A DNA stretch of 64,000 bases from Lepidonotus clava (Eukaryota > Annelida > Polychaeta > Phyllodocida > Polynoidae), in assembly GCA_936440205.1 (NCBI GenBank), contig OW387148.1, positions 42,939,003 to 43,003,002 of the forward strand, read 5' to 3'. Position numbers and translations under genes: made by a program. This document shows, one piece after another, positions 21,855 through 34,804 of the stretch. The notes under the pieces are model-generated. The model was not told the DNA's origin. It saw nothing but the letters and a program-made list of their open reading frames with translations, and searched no databases. The first letter of the stretch is position 1. Each line of letters starts with the position of its first letter.

Positions 21855-24800
21855 ATGACGATCATTGTGTTTCTAGTCGACACGAGCGCGTCCATGAACC
21901 AGCGGACGTACACGGGGATCAGTTTATTGGACACGACCAAGGGCGCCGTGGAGACGTTCATGAAGGTAAACAATCGCTTTATCATCGATTTTTGACAGCC
22001 TTTTTCGGCGAGACGGACCCCCCTGAGCTGTTATTTTCTTGTGATTGCAGATCAGATCGCGCGATCCGGCCAGCAGGATGGATCGTTACATGCTGCTGAC
22101 GTTCGAAGACCCGCCAGCCAACGTCAAGGTAGGCTTTTTTTGGGAGACCCGGGGATCCGCCGGCCCCCAGAAACCCCCCGGGGGGTGGACGGGGGTCTCA
22201 GGCGGCGACTGGTCGGCGGGGGTCCGTCCCCTGACCCCTTTTCAGGGGGTCCGGACCTCTTTTCTCTCGGTGCGACTCTCTCTGCCTCCGTCCGCCATCT
22301 TCCCCAGCCCGCGCAGAGGACGCCGGGAAGGTGTGACGTCACGCCGTCAGGGGGCGCCACCCGGGGGTGGGGCCATCTGGGGGGAGGGGAGGGAACTACG
22401 GGTCAATATATTTCATTCCCAAATATTTTTTGAAGGAAGAAAAAGGAAGTTGTCAATAAAAGAATTCCAACTGCCCCAAAAGAAAGGGATAAAAAAAAAC
22501 AAAACCCAACAGATCAACCAGAAGCTGAGGTAAAATAACCCCTAAGTTTGCCTTTGCCCTTAATTATGTTTATGAATTGAATATCAAAAATTCTAAAAAA
22601 AAAAAAAAAGAAAAGAAAGAAAGACAATGCGAGGGAGGGACATAAAATAACAAAATACAGTTACTTCGGACAACTGGTGCCTGCTGTGTCAAAAAGAATC
22701 TGTATAGATAATAAGAAACTATTGCACTGAGTAATAAATTCACATAGAGTTTAGATCTACATGTCCACAGTTTTTTATACATTTATCTATTAATCACTGA
22801 TAACATACCCCAGTAGACTTATAATATACTCCCTGACTAAATATATAATCCTTAATTTCCTGTGACGTCTGAGTCCATGGATTAAAAGACAATTTACCCC
22901 TCCGATTTTCTTAGACCTTTACCTAGACGTAATTCTTTATTTGGAACTTGAAAGGGAAAGATATTTGCTTTTTTTCTTTGTTTTTCCTTGGAAGGTAGAT
23001 AGCAGTTTTTTTTTTAATAAGACGTGCACCCCCTTATCGCTTATGTCTCTTGAAAGGGACGTTCTCTTCCGTAAGATTTTAGAGATACATCTGCCGACGT
23101 TAGCCTAACAACGCCGTCACTGGTGACGGGTTTGCCCTATCAGAACGTAATAACGCAACGTGATTGGTCATGTCGCAAAATTGGCGCCGCATCACAGGAG
23201 TTACAACGTATAAAATTACGTCGGTCTTACTGGCGAGAACGTCCCTTTAACTTAAACTTTAACTAGCCGCTTATGCAGTCCCTGTGAATGAATAAACCTC
23301 ACCACGGCCAACGAGTTCTGAAATATTTAGCCAAGATTTACTCGAACTGTGGCTACCATAGGTGCTAGGTTTGAACAGTTAGGGTCCTCCGATTTGAAGA
23401 GCACCATTTTGTCCTTGGGGACTCAGATTTTTAAAAGACTTAAAAGTTAATCTAGACGTACAATGCCTTTTCTGATTAGTAATTACCTTATATCAAAGAG
23501 AAAATATCGTAGCAAGGTGCAGATGTTTTGGGACTTGCGACTTATTCACAAACGGCTTGAAACCCCGTGGGGGTCCGGGTAAGAATAGGCCCCCAGTAGC
23601 CCCTGCTGATTGTACGAGGCGACAATAGGGGCGCCCCGCACTGACCAAGTGGTTCTTTGGGTTCAATTCCCCGTTGGTGCTGTGGTTCACTAAGGGATGA
23701 GGTTCAGCAAAAATTGATTTGCAGGTTTTGATCCCCTGCTGTTTGCCCGCCCTATCACCTTCATCTCATAGATTCGATCACCAAAGACTGTCTAGAATTC
23801 GTCCCGACTGGTTGTCGCTGTGAAAATGACCCTGGCTGTTTGGACGGCGTAAAACACCCAACACTCACTCACTCGGAGTCACTCACTCACTCACTCACTG
23901 AAACACCTTAAATGAAATCCGTAATTCTGAGATGATACAGTTGTCAATATTGGGTTTATGTTTTGTAGATTCTCTAACTCCCTCATTTTCGTGCTGTGAG
24001 CACCGTAGATATATCATATCATATCTAGTTTATATCTAAAAAAAAAAAAATAGAGAAAAATTATATCTAGTGATTCTTGGTGGAACTCAATAACCACATT
24101 GGAAGCCTTAAGTTGTAAAGTAACCATAGTAAATGTACGTGTATGTTTCTGTTTGGGTCCATAGGCCAGTGGTTACATTGTTCGTCTTGTGATATACACT
24201 CTAATAAATTTACACATCTAGACGGTCGACGATTTGGTGGTTAGTGTTAGTCTAGTAATATACACCATACTAAATGTCCACGCCCGTTTGTCTCCCCAGG
24301 CCGGGTGGAAGGAGAGTCACGCCACCTTTATGACCGAGCTGAAGAACCTACAGGCGGGCGGCCTCAGCACGCTCGGCCCCGCGCTGAAATACACCTTCGA
24401 CCTGCTGAACGTGAACCGCATGCAGTCGGGGATCGACACCTATGGACAGGTACGGAGTGGGAACTGCCATAAACAGTTTTAAGATGTATATATCATTGTC
24501 TGATACGGCCAGTTGTGCCTGGGTGGAGAAAAAACAAACATTACCAAGACACACTGACGTAAATCTGTTATGACGATAAAAGATTCTTTTCAGTAAAATA
24601 ATGTAAAGAATGATAGAAAGGAAAATCCAAGGGGAGTCATTTTTAAACGTCTTAGTTACATTTTGGGTATCTTATAAGGGAAAAAGAATTTGTCCCCTAA
24701 AAGCTTTGTAACTTAACTTTTCTTTCATCACACAGGGTCGTTGTCCGTTTTACCTGGAGCCAGCGATGATCGTGTGTATCACGGACGGACGAAAACTGAC

Positions 24801-27800
24801 CACTCTGACCAGCGTACAGAATGAGGTACGGCTTCTAAGGATCATTCACAACAAGGGTGGATGAACCCTCAGGGATTGAAAGTTTTCAGGGTTACTAGCC
24901 ATTTCTGTGGGACAATTTTTTTGAGGTATGTAATTTAAGGATACAGACAAGTTCAGACTGACTCGCTGCAAATAACAGCATATGGGAACGCTGTCCTGTC
25001 TTTTGAGCGAAATTAGATTGAGCATAATGAAACGTCTTGTGAAAGTTATATAAATCTAAAAGAATTAAACATAACTCTCAGCTTGCATTAAAGATAAAAT
25101 TCTGTGTCCCTTATGTTGTGTTCCCTAAACATGTGCGTACTAAGTTGCTGCACTCTGCATTGTAGTTAAACCTTCCAATGAACAACGCGGTGCCCGGTAG
25201 TGAGCTGACCAAGGAGCCCTTCCGCTGGGACCAGCGACTCTTCAGCCTCGTGCTGCGGATAGGGGCGGTACCACCCATAGAGAACACGTCGGCCTTCATC
25301 CCCACTGCAGACGACTCGCCCATCGACGCCATGTGCGAAGTCACCGGAGGTAAGTCATCAACTTGAAGTTGTGAACCTTTTTAATTTCCTTTGTTTCTTA
25401 TGTGTATTATTTGTGTATGTCAATTTTTTCCTTGTCGTTTAAATATATCTTTTTGACGTTCAGGGAATAACGGATGCATAAACGATTTTTATTGGTAACT
25501 CTTGCAGTAGTAAGGCAAGTGATAATTAATTTGTATCATATAATTAAGACAAACATGATTGAAAAATGGGAAATCTCAATTCTATCTCCCGGACTTCCTA
25601 ATATTTATGCCTATATTCAGTTTTATCCATTTAACGTTTTGGTCCATACAACTGTCTGTGAAAGTAGGGTGTAGACGTGGCTGTTGAGTTCCCTTGGCAG
25701 GACTATGATAGAACTAGAATAAACGTCAACTGTGTGCGTTAACTTGAATCAAGAGTAAGCTGGCCTTCATGTTGTCTAACCATGTTCTCCCCTGCTCCCC
25801 TTAGGTCGGTCGTACGCGGTCAACTCCCAGCGGTGCCTGATGCAGTGCCTCGAGTCGCTCGTACAGAAGATTCAGGGCGGGGTCGTCATCCAGTTTGAGA
25901 AGATGGGCCCCGACCCCCCGCCGGTCTCCGAGAACAACACCAACGGCAAGGTTAACGGGGTCGACCCCGACCAGAGCACCAAGGGTACGTGCATTGCACC
26001 TCCAACTTTTATATACTCAAAGCTCCGATACCAGGTGCTAACTGAGGTTTTAAACCAAGAATTCCAAGGTTTTTATCGATATGTCTGAATATTAGGCCAT
26101 AAAATACGTTGAATATAGACACTTTTGAAATGGAGGTCTTAAAATGGTAATCAGTTCCTTTCTTCAAGAAACATTTAGATAAGTTTGGACAACATCCTAC
26201 AGAAATTCTGGAGGCAAAATTTGTTTATATATATTTTGTAAAATTCCATTAAATTCGTCAAAATATAGGTCAAATAAATATGTTCTGAGATATGGTTCAA
26301 TATTTTGGCATAGGAGACTCACTGAAAGATTTTTACTTCTGCAGAGAACCAAGACATAAACCGGCAGGACACGCTGCTGCTGCCTGGTGGTGACGACAAG
26401 AAGCGGGCGCAGACCCCGACCCCCTCCAACACCGCGTGGCAGAGCTGTCGGAAGCTGATCTACGTGAACCGCTCGGCCCAGAAGGGGTACTTCGTGGGGC
26501 ACTGGCCGATCCCCGAGGCCTTCTGGCCAGACCTCAACAGCCCCGCACTTGTGAGTACTCATTGGCTGAAAGGGCTGGACGCTGAAGTGCTTCTGTTTAA
26601 GTTTTTTTTAATTTTTTTTTTATTATTATTGAACTTTAAATCTCATACAACACTTCGGCTCTAAATAGTGTAGCCGATCTTCCAGTGGTTAACTGTTTCC
26701 CACAGGGTCCACAGGCAGACAAAAAAAACTGAAAAATAAAAGCAGTGATGGAAAAAGTTCAAATTTGAAAAAGAGACATACAATCGTCCTAGTTTGATTT
26801 TTAAAAAGTCGTTGAATTTTTCTCATTTATGTCTAAAATTGCAAAAAAAGTTTAGAAGGTCTGCATTTTAAGACAAATTCTGCAAACAAACTCAGAAAAT
26901 ATATCACGGAAATTGCTCATAGAAAATAATTGTTGACGTCTGGAGAACCACTTTACTAGGGCTGGACTGGAGTTGTTTAAATCTGCATTTGTAATTTCTT
27001 TTGGTGATCAAACTGTTTCCTTCTATTTTCAGCCCCCACGGTCAGCGCACCCTGTGGTGAAGTTCTCGTGCACGCCGTGCGACCCGCTGGTGGTGGAGAA
27101 CCTGCCATTTGACAAGTACGAGTTGGAGCCGTCCCCGCTGACGCAATACATCCTGGAACGCCGCCAGCCCAACACCGCCTGGCAGGTACTGACCGCCTTA
27201 TCAACGTATTGACTCAGGATTATTCCCAGGCCTAAGTGAGGATGGGCCATTCGTATATCACTTTGATATATCTGTTTTAGAGTATTTTTGCATTAGTTTC
27301 ATGCAATTCATGCTATTCAAATGCAATTTCAATGTCTGGTTTTTATTCCTCAAGGTTATTTCCCTCGTGGTTGATTCTAGAGAAAAGTACGGAAATGATT
27401 TCCTATTTTTCCTACTTTTTCATTAGTCGGGAGTGGCATTTCTGAGTCAATAAAATATTTCTAAAAAGATTAGGTATTGTCAACAATGCCGACAGACTTC
27501 AAGAAATGGCCCAATAACAATTTGCACACAGAGGCTTTTGAAATTGACAAAGATTACCCGCTGTACTCTAGGAGCCTGTCACCCATAGTAAATGTACTGT
27601 AGGTTTTGAATTTGTATAACTAAGGAATTAAGTGAGTTAAGATGTTGTTTTGCAAGTTATGCTGTAAACTTTAATTTTGCATTGTTTTATCATATTGCCC
27701 GTCTGCCTGCAGGTGTTTGTGAGTAACAGCGCCAAGTACTCAGACATTGGCCACCCGTTCGGCTACATGAAGGCCAGCACCAACCTGTCAACCGTCAACC

Positions 27801-30800
27801 TGTTTGTGATGCCCTACAACTACCCCGTGCTCCTGCCCCTCCTAGGTGAGTCCCCGCCCCAACCGGTCCACCCGCATCTGTGGTTGCCTTGACAAAGAAA
27901 TGCCTTGTCAATGTTACCAACTCCCTATAGTGGGAAGGATGACTTTGTGTGTACTATTGGACTGGATTAGAAGTTTCTCTGGTTTGCTGTAGGCAGTGAG
28001 TAAGCAGGGACCGACCATCTGGACAGTTCTCTAACTGGGCTGTTTTCAGTTTGGGATGCTGAAGAGAATGTCATTAGTGACTCCAGCCCTTAGGCTTGGC
28101 TTAATCATTCTGACTGATTGGGGGCAAATGCCTCATCTGTTTGGCTTATTTTGTGTCAAACATTTCTAAACAAATCTGACTGAACAAATTCACAATCCAT
28201 TTAGGCAAATTTCACCTCTTCCCAAAAACTGCTATCTGCCCAGATAAGATTCAGTGCCTAGAGGGTTGGTCCTCTCTGGTTGAAGGTCCGTGCTGTGGTT
28301 GTGAGGTTGCTGCGACAGGACTGAGCGGTCTCTCCGTGCTCAGCGGTGACCTAACTCTACATGATGCCCTCTGTGACCCTGCCAGCCCTTCTAATTGTGT
28401 TTGTACGTTCGCTTCAGCCCCTTTCCCCACGTGGAAAGAGCGGGCGGTGTCGACGCGCGGACCGGCCTCCTCCCCCTCAGTGCATCCTCCTGGTCATGTG
28501 ACTACACGGAGCTCTGTGATTGGCCAGACGCGGCGTCACATGACACCGATGCACAACTGGAGGTTGGGTCAAAGTATTATTCTGGTCGCCGCCCAATTCT
28601 CACGTAGCCCTCTCAATGAGTCTAAACCCGTAATGGTATTACGATCTGCTAAAAGCAGAATGTAAACTTTGTAATTAGTTTGTCTGTCCCCAAGATTAGA
28701 GCGTAGATTATCTTGTTTCTTGTTTCAGGATATTTTGGCACAAATTATGGAAATTTCTCTGTGACAGTCAGCAACTTTTATCTATTAAAGTGTTAAAAAA
28801 CCAAAGAAGGGCAAACAGAAGCCCCTCCTAAATGAAAAAAGAAAACCCTGCTCACAAACAAAAGTGTACCACCTGCTTTATTTCATAAAATCAAATACTG
28901 CGATGAACTGTGAGCCTTCCATGATAACCTTTGTATCCCGGTGTTTGGTTGCAGACGAGTTATTCAAGGTGCACAAGTTGAAACCAACTCAGAAGTGGCG
29001 TGGGCAGTTTGAGAACTACTTGAAGACGATGCCCGTTTACTACGCCGCGGTGAGTAGAAGCGAAAACTTAACCAAACGAAGAACCAGACCCTCCCAGGAT
29101 GTTTAACCCTGTCAGAGGACATTTACTCACTATACTTTTCTCGTTTGAATTTTAATTAGTTTTTTGAGGTCAGATCATATATTTAAAGAAAATTAACTTG
29201 GCCAACTCAAGTTTTGGTTGTTTTGCTTTTTTCATATTTTCCGGTTATCTTTAGTTTGTATGGTTTTTGTTTGAGTCGTAGGTTTAAAAGTATCTACTCC
29301 CATGTTGTACCTGTAGATAGAAATATATGCATGTCTGACCTGTCTTGTTTTGTGTGCAGCCGCTGCGGCGAGCACTGGGCCGGATGGGCGTGCCGACCCT
29401 GATCCCGGACCAGATGGACAACTGTCTCAGCTACAGTGTTGTCTCCTACCTCAAAAAACTGAAAAACCAGGTGAGAAAATTAATAGAATGTCACATAGTT
29501 TGAGGACAAAAATAAAACTTAGTCATCTAATAAATAAGGTGCACAACGTTAGGCGGAACCTGTGTAGATGGCCTCTCACTGTCTGCGCCATGGTGACACA
29601 GTAATAGAGAGAATTCAGGTCCAGCTGAAATAAATATATCATCCAGTGTAGCCTAGTATACTTTTCTCATGGTACTGCACTCTTTCATTATGTTAACGTT
29701 ATGTGCCTTAACTTTTCTTGACATGTTTTGAGATACATCTCCATGACATCATCATGACCGGAATGCAGCAAAGTGTTTTTAACTTTTGATATCCATATTC
29801 AAATATTTCTGAGCAAGTAACCAGTCAGATAATAAAGAAACCCATGCAAATGGAATGGAAAATCCATGTAAGACAATGTGAGTCCTTGTTGACATCTCTG
29901 TTTTCTGCTTGCAGGCCAAGAACGAGTACGAGCGTCTGGTGGCGTCGGTCGGGCAGAAGACGGTGGCGGGCACCGAGCCCATCAAAGTGACGCCACGCAC
30001 TCAGACCTCGGTCATAGAACGCCCTGACTTTAAACAGCTGCTGGAGGCCTTCGCGGGCAACATGGCCCACCTACGACACGAGCTGAACGAGTACAACAAC
30101 TTTGTGCTGGCCCTGCCGGACAAGGACCTTAGGCCGCAGGAGTTCAAGTCAGTCCCCTTACTGTCGTCTGGTACCCAGGACGGGACAACGAGTCCTGGAC
30201 ATACTGAAAATGGGTGTGGGGGACCAAAAAACTGTTTCCGGGAGAAGAGTTACTTTATTGGAAAAGAAACATTCAGTATATCTAAAAAATAATTCAGTTA
30301 TCATGATGTAATTTCTCATCTCTATCCCTCAATCTATTAAAATAATTGAAAAAGTGCTTGTTCCTGATTCATTTGAATTCTTTGAGGTTGCAAGAAATGA
30401 TTTTTTTTTTTTTTTGTTGTTGATCCAGTACTCACAGCGGTAGCAAAAGATCTTCACACAGCTAGTCACATTTCCACGACACTAGAAATGAATTAAATTA
30501 ATTGGTGTGCCTCATTGAGTATGATTAACCAATGTTTTTCTTCTGTTCTTGTGTATTTACAGAAACCCATTTGACATTAGTCGTCAGAACCTGCTTGACC
30601 AGGTGACGCGTATGCGGACAAACTTTGTGTTGTCAGCCGGTGGTGGTCGGGGCACAGGGCCGCGGCTACAGGACGAGGAGCTGCTTCACAACATTCCGGT
30701 GCAGCAGATGGGCAACTACCAGGAGTACCTGAAGAAACAGCCGCAGGGGCTGCGGGAGTTGGAGACGGCCCCCGTACGACAACACATGTTTGGGAACCCC

Positions 30801-33800
30801 TTCAAGGTCAACAAGGTCAGTCCCAGCAGAGGGCGCCACCTCACCCCGTCTGTGTCGGGTTTCGGGATTTATCTTTCTGGTTTGGCTCATAGTAAAAGAG
30901 AAAAGTAAACTCACCTGAATTGTTTTACTTCTAGAAAATGATAAGTAAAATTTCTAGTATTTTTTTAGACATTGTTCTTATTTTTTGTGGTTTCCTGTGT
31001 TCCACTTGACTGTGATATGAACAGTGTATTTTGGTTGCTCATTCTTGCTTATCACATATCTAGTAAATGCAAAACATATCTTTTGTAAAAGGAAAATAGC
31101 CTTTGTTGCCGACATGTCAATTGATGTTGAAACCTCAAATAGTCTCTCTTCTGCCATCAAATGATCGAGAAGTGCAATTAATCACAATGACAGTGCAATA
31201 ATTATACAATTTAAAAGTTGAATAATGAGAATACTGTAAGTTTCTGTTGTCCTGTGTTCCAGAACCTGATGATTGACGAGGCTGATGAGGCCATGCCGGG
31301 ACAGCAGGTGTCCCGACGCCGGGCACGACATGCAGACCCTGAGTCTCCCCCCGCCTCCCCAGGACCCAAGAAGAAACGGAAACCAGGACCTCTACCAAAG
31401 GACACGCCGTACCGCCGCCCAGATACCCCACCACCACCCACCCCGCCCCTCTCCCCACAGCCCGAGGAGGGGGGTAGGCTCGCGGGTATGTTAGCGTCAT
31501 CTCGGGGAGGGGGGAAGGTTAGAGGGGATGTTAGCAATATTCTCCGGATTCATGCAATCAAATCCATTGATTAGTCTTCTATTACAGAGTAGGAGGTCAG
31601 ACCAAAAGCAGAATCTTGTCCAATCAATTCTATAAAAACACAGTAACTTTCTGTTGGGGGGTGGGGCACTGCTGCCGACTGATAGATAAAATATAAGAAA
31701 GGATCCAAGAGTCGGGGGTCCATGGGCCACCCTGTGCCCCCAACAGGTGCCCCCAACAGGTGCCCACAACAGGTGCCCACAACAGGTGCCCCCAACAGGT
31801 GCCCACAACAGGTGCCCACAACAGGTGCCCCCAACAGGTGCCCACAACAGGTGCCCACAACAGGTGCCCACAACAGGTGTGGTGCCCTTTCTATGTGACA
31901 TCGGCCATGAAAGACCCCTTGCCACTCTTCTAAAAGAGTAGGGTATCAAACCCAGTGGTGGGTTTCTCCTAAATCATATCATAGATATGATCACCTACAT
32001 CTGAAAAGCATTACCTTGTTCAGTCGATTTGGAATGCTTTACAACATGGCTTGGGTCTCAATGTCAGCTTCATCTCAGGGGCAGGTAAATGAGGAGCTGC
32101 TTAACCGACCATTTGTAGCAAGGATCTGCAGCATAGTCCGAAAACCTAACCTTGTTCTGTGAACTTTCCACTGGATAAGAAGTTATAGGAAGCTTTACAT
32201 AACTTGTATTTTAAGGGGGGAAATCGGGTGTTATTTCTCTGATCTTCCATTTTATGTGGCCTGGAGACCTGAAATCATTAGGAATGTTGAGTGTTTATAT
32301 ACTTCTAAAATGATCTCCTTCCGCATGTTACAGTCTACACACTGAACTTACGTCAGATCATACCAAGAACCCGTGAAATAGGCTGTTACAAGTCAGTCCA
32401 TGTGGTTGCTGATTTGTTAAACAGCTTTTTAAAGGACCTGTGGGAACCAGCAAATTAGGTCTTGACACCATTTCTTAATTCCCCTCTCATCATCTGTGTT
32501 AGGGTTAGCAACCCCCTCCAAACATCTTGGAGGGACTTGTTTCAAAATTTAAAAGACAGTTTTAAGAATTTTCAATATTCAGTAGGCACTGATTCTAATG
32601 ACAGTTCCTTTGGATTGAAGGTAATTACTAAAAAAAAAAAAAAACCTACTTAATTTATTTTTTTTCCAAACATTTTTATTTAACCTAGGATGAGTAGAAT
32701 GAATACCAGGGCTCACGAAATCCAGCGTCCTGGGTGTCCTGTCCACCCCTCTGGAGGCACAGGACACCCAAACAGGACCCTCTGGGTGTCCTGTGGACAC
32801 CCTAGAATTCATACACCATATCAAGGCTAAGCCTATTGGACACCCTAAGTTTATGCGCAGGACACCTGCGAGTCATAGGCTGGGTGTCCTGTGGACACCC
32901 AGTCATTTTAAAATTCCGTGAGCCCTGAATACTGTCCTCCATCTCCAGCTATAACTTAATCTATCACATGTCCTTGGGTTTCCTTTAAACTCACATAACG
33001 TGGGTGCCTTTTTACAGTAAACTTATATTTGTTAATAGGTGAAATGGCTTATGATGAAGTGTTCATGTTTTATTTTTACTGGTTGATGTTGCAGACAAGT
33101 CTCTGGACTCGGGTGACTCTGAGAGTGAGTCGGAGGCCATGGAGGTGAACCACGTCAGTCACAGCACGGCTAGCGGCAAGTTCTCGAACCACGTGGACCT
33201 GACGAGTGACGGGAATAGCGACACAGAGGGCCCAGAGTACCAAGAGGTGTACGAAGGGATGACGGACAATGGGAATAACAATAAGAAACAGTCAGTGATC
33301 AACGAACAGAACGAGCGCATGCGTCAACTGGTGGTTCGTGAGGTGAAACGCCCTGGCAAAAGTGAGTGGCCAAAAAATATAGCTGCATAGGCAGTCGCCT
33401 TAAGTAAATCCAAATATTCAAGAAAACAATTTTAGTTTTGGCAGATTTTAGTTTTGGGTTGTATCAGGACCAGCTGTAGCAATTCTTTATACCAGTTATA
33501 AGCCACAGCTTGAGTTGGTACATGATAAGTTTTTTTTCTCGAGAAATTACAACCATAGGTATCCTATTTATGAATTAATTTATTCAAATTCTGTTCTGTA
33601 TCCTTTATTAAGGATACATATGTCTAATATATTTCAAATATTGGGGTGGTAAACTATTGCAAAACTTTTGGGTATAAAATTGTAACTGAACTCCACCATG
33701 GCATATAAAGGGAATCCTTGAGTACTTCACTTTTGCAAACCTGCTCCAGAATCTCTGGAGGAAGGGGTAGAGCTGAAAAGGTGGATTGCTGTGGGAAAGA

Positions 33801-34804
33801 GAAATGGGGTTCTTTACATAAGAGATGTGTAACCTCAAATTCCTTTTTTTTTAAATTGGTCACTGGCCACTTTCATCCCATACTGAATCGTCTTTATGAA
33901 AAAATCTCCTGGACATTGTTTTCAGTTATTGACTGAAGTATTTTTTTTTTTAGCTTTTGTAATTGATAATTATACTTAGATGGAATAAGTTTAAGAATCA
34001 ATGATAGTTTTTTCTATAGAATAGTGTTCAAAATCAATAATGCAATTTCATTGGAATAAGTTTTAACAGTTTATAATGAAATTTCAATAGTTAATTGTAT
34101 GGAAGGGTTCATTTAAGTAGTAATGCCATTTTCCCCCTTTCTAGCGTTTTTGAGACAATTTTGTACTCATGACACTTTATATTTCCTTTAGTGTCAAAAA
34201 TTAATACACTTCTTTTAATGTATGATATAGACAGCAGATTCTATATTTAAAAAATATTATAAGCAGTGTTTGTGAAAAGTCCATTTTTGCCGGACATGTC
34301 CGACGTTTTGACCTGAATGTTTTGACGCATTGGCTTAAAATGTTGGACATGATGTCCGGTAAAATATATGAAAATAATGATTAATTATGCCTGAAATGTC
34401 CGAGATATATAGTAAATTGTCCGCTAAAAGCTCTAGAACGTCGGACAAAATGTCCGGCACTTCAAAAAAGTTTTCACATAGACTGTTATAAGTGATTACA
34501 AATATATGAAAGGTGGGAGAGATAAAGTAGCAATTATATCCCATTAACATTGTGTACTACTTGACTAACATCTGCTCCTGTTCTTGTTTCAGATCACGAT
34601 AAACTCTTCCTGCATTTAAACACAGTGCAGGGTAATATAGACACTCGGTGTCTCTTTGTACGAGGAATCATTCGTGAAGCGACGCGCTTTAAGCGGAAAG
34701 CACTGGTCAGATTACTAGAACAGTTTGAACAGTCTATGGTGCGAGCCGAGTCCCGAACGCCTCGGACTGGTCAGGCCACCAATGAAAAGACCCCGAGTAG
34801 ATAG
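21855..34804 (+). CDS. INTS6: Integrator complex subunit 6 (INTS6)
   Basis: Sixteen coding exons: 21855-21965, 22051-22128, 24300-24449, 24736-24825, 25166-25349, 25805-25984, 26345-26550, 27033-27185, 27713-27845, 28955-29049, 29360-29470, 29915-30147, 30563-30815, 31263-31485, 33095-33361 and 34593-34804. All phases agree, giving 892 aa (human protein about 887). The N-terminal von Willebrand A domain (about 1-220) starts MTIIVFLVDTSASMNQ, with the metal-site motif DTSAS at residues 9-13. The middle region carries INTS6 signatures such as GHWPIPEAFWPDL, VKFSCTPCDPL and FGYMKASTNL. A Lys/Pro-rich linker with a basic run (PKKKRKPG) precedes an acidic Ser/Asp stretch. The last exon is the conserved INTS6/SAGE1/DDX26B C-terminal helical domain (LFVRGIIREATRFKRK). 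INTS6 bridges Integrator to PP2A and acts in the nucleus on snRNA 3' processing and promoter-proximal transcription attenuation. The start codon is fixed by the conserved N-terminus. The promoter is CpG-rich. Confidence 0.96.
23053..23248. mobile_element. 196-bp MITE with AAAGGGACGTTCTC ends (INTS6 intron 2)
   Basis: The left end AAAGGGACGTTCTC at 23053 and the right end GAGAACGTCCCTTT at 23248 are perfect 14-bp inverted repeats. Symmetry continues more loosely inward (CGTAAG / CTTAC). The interior is CpG-rich compared with the intron. The target-site duplication is not clear, so the superfamily is left open. Confidence 0.8.
23530..23902 (+). mobile_element. SINE with ACTC-repeat tail (INTS6 intron 2)
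   Basis: The copy begins near GTGGGGGTCCGGGTAAGAATAG, includes CAGTAGCCCCTGCTGATTGT, and contains GGTTCAATTCC (about 23659), which matches a Pol III box B. The 3' part has TGGACGGCGTAAAACACCCAA and ends in an (ACTC)n run to about 23902. Such C(A)CTCACTC-tailed SINEs are familiar from molluscan genomes. tRNA origin is likely but the box A is degenerate. Confidence 0.65.
27380..27445. mobile_element. Fragment of the 10436-10690 MITE family (INTS6 intron 8)
   Basis: TTTCCTATTTTTCCTACTTT and GTCGGGAGTGGCATTTCTGA are the reverse complement of the left end of the element at 10436. The partner terminus is not seen nearby, so this is a single-ended remnant. Confidence 0.6.
28418..28562 (+). other. 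Exon-like GC-rich island in INTS6 intron 9
   Basis: A good acceptor (GTTCGCTTCAG, AG at 28416-28417) opens a GC- and CpG-rich segment with an open frame, bounded by a weak donor (GGAG|GTTGGG) at 28563. The 145-bp length is not a multiple of three, so including it would break the INTS6 frame. It could be a poison cassette exon, an old insertion or an enhancer-like island. I recognise no domain in either frame. Confidence 0.25.
31687..32060 (+). mobile_element. SINE-like repeat copy containing a 13-bp minisatellite
   Basis: The flanks (TAAAATATAAGAAAGGATCC; GAAAGACCCCTTGCCACTCTT; GAAAAGCATTACCTTGTTCAG) match copies at 39541-39590, 37440-37600 and 40010-40220. The minisatellite at 31734-31876 lies exactly where other copies read about GTGCTCCCGACAGG, so it looks like an expansion inside the repeat. 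It sits in INTS6 intron 14. Confidence 0.65.
31734..31876 (+). repeat. Minisatellite, eleven 13-bp units GTGCCC(A/C)CAACAG
   Basis: Eleven perfect-length units (143 bp) differ only at one A/C position, in a nearly regular pattern of C-type and A-type units (C, C, A, A, C, A, A, C, A, A, A). The low divergence says the array is young. Confidence 0.95.
32707..32927. mobile_element. hAT-like MITE with CAGGGCTCACG ends (INTS6 intron 14)
   Basis: CAGGGCTCACGAAAT at 32707 and ATTCCGTGAGCCCTG ending at 32927 are 15-bp inverted ends with one mismatch. AATAC flanks both sides (32702-32706, 32928-32932) as a 5-bp target-site duplication. The interior repeats the palindromic words GGGTGTCC and GGACACCC several times. 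Confidence 0.85.
34264..34485. mobile_element. hAT-like MITE with CAGTGTTTGTGAAAA ends (INTS6 intron 15)
   Basis: The left end CAGTGTTTGTGAAAA and the reverse-complemented right end CAGTCTATGTGAAAA are matching termini. Inside them GCCGGACAT...GTCCGACGTT recurs in inverted order. TTATAAG flanks both sides (34257-34263, 34486-34492) as a 7-bp direct repeat. It lies just upstream of the last INTS6 exon. Confidence 0.85.

Noticed and set aside
22041-22533. Plus-strand frames of 130-162 codons after INTS6 exon 2
   Set aside because: They run through the donor at 22129 into GC-rich intron with low-complexity Gly/Arg/Pro content and no domain signature.
31734-31876. Regular short repeats resembling a CRISPR array
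   Set aside because: Units are 13 bp and directly abutting with no spacers, in animal intronic DNA. It is a minisatellite.
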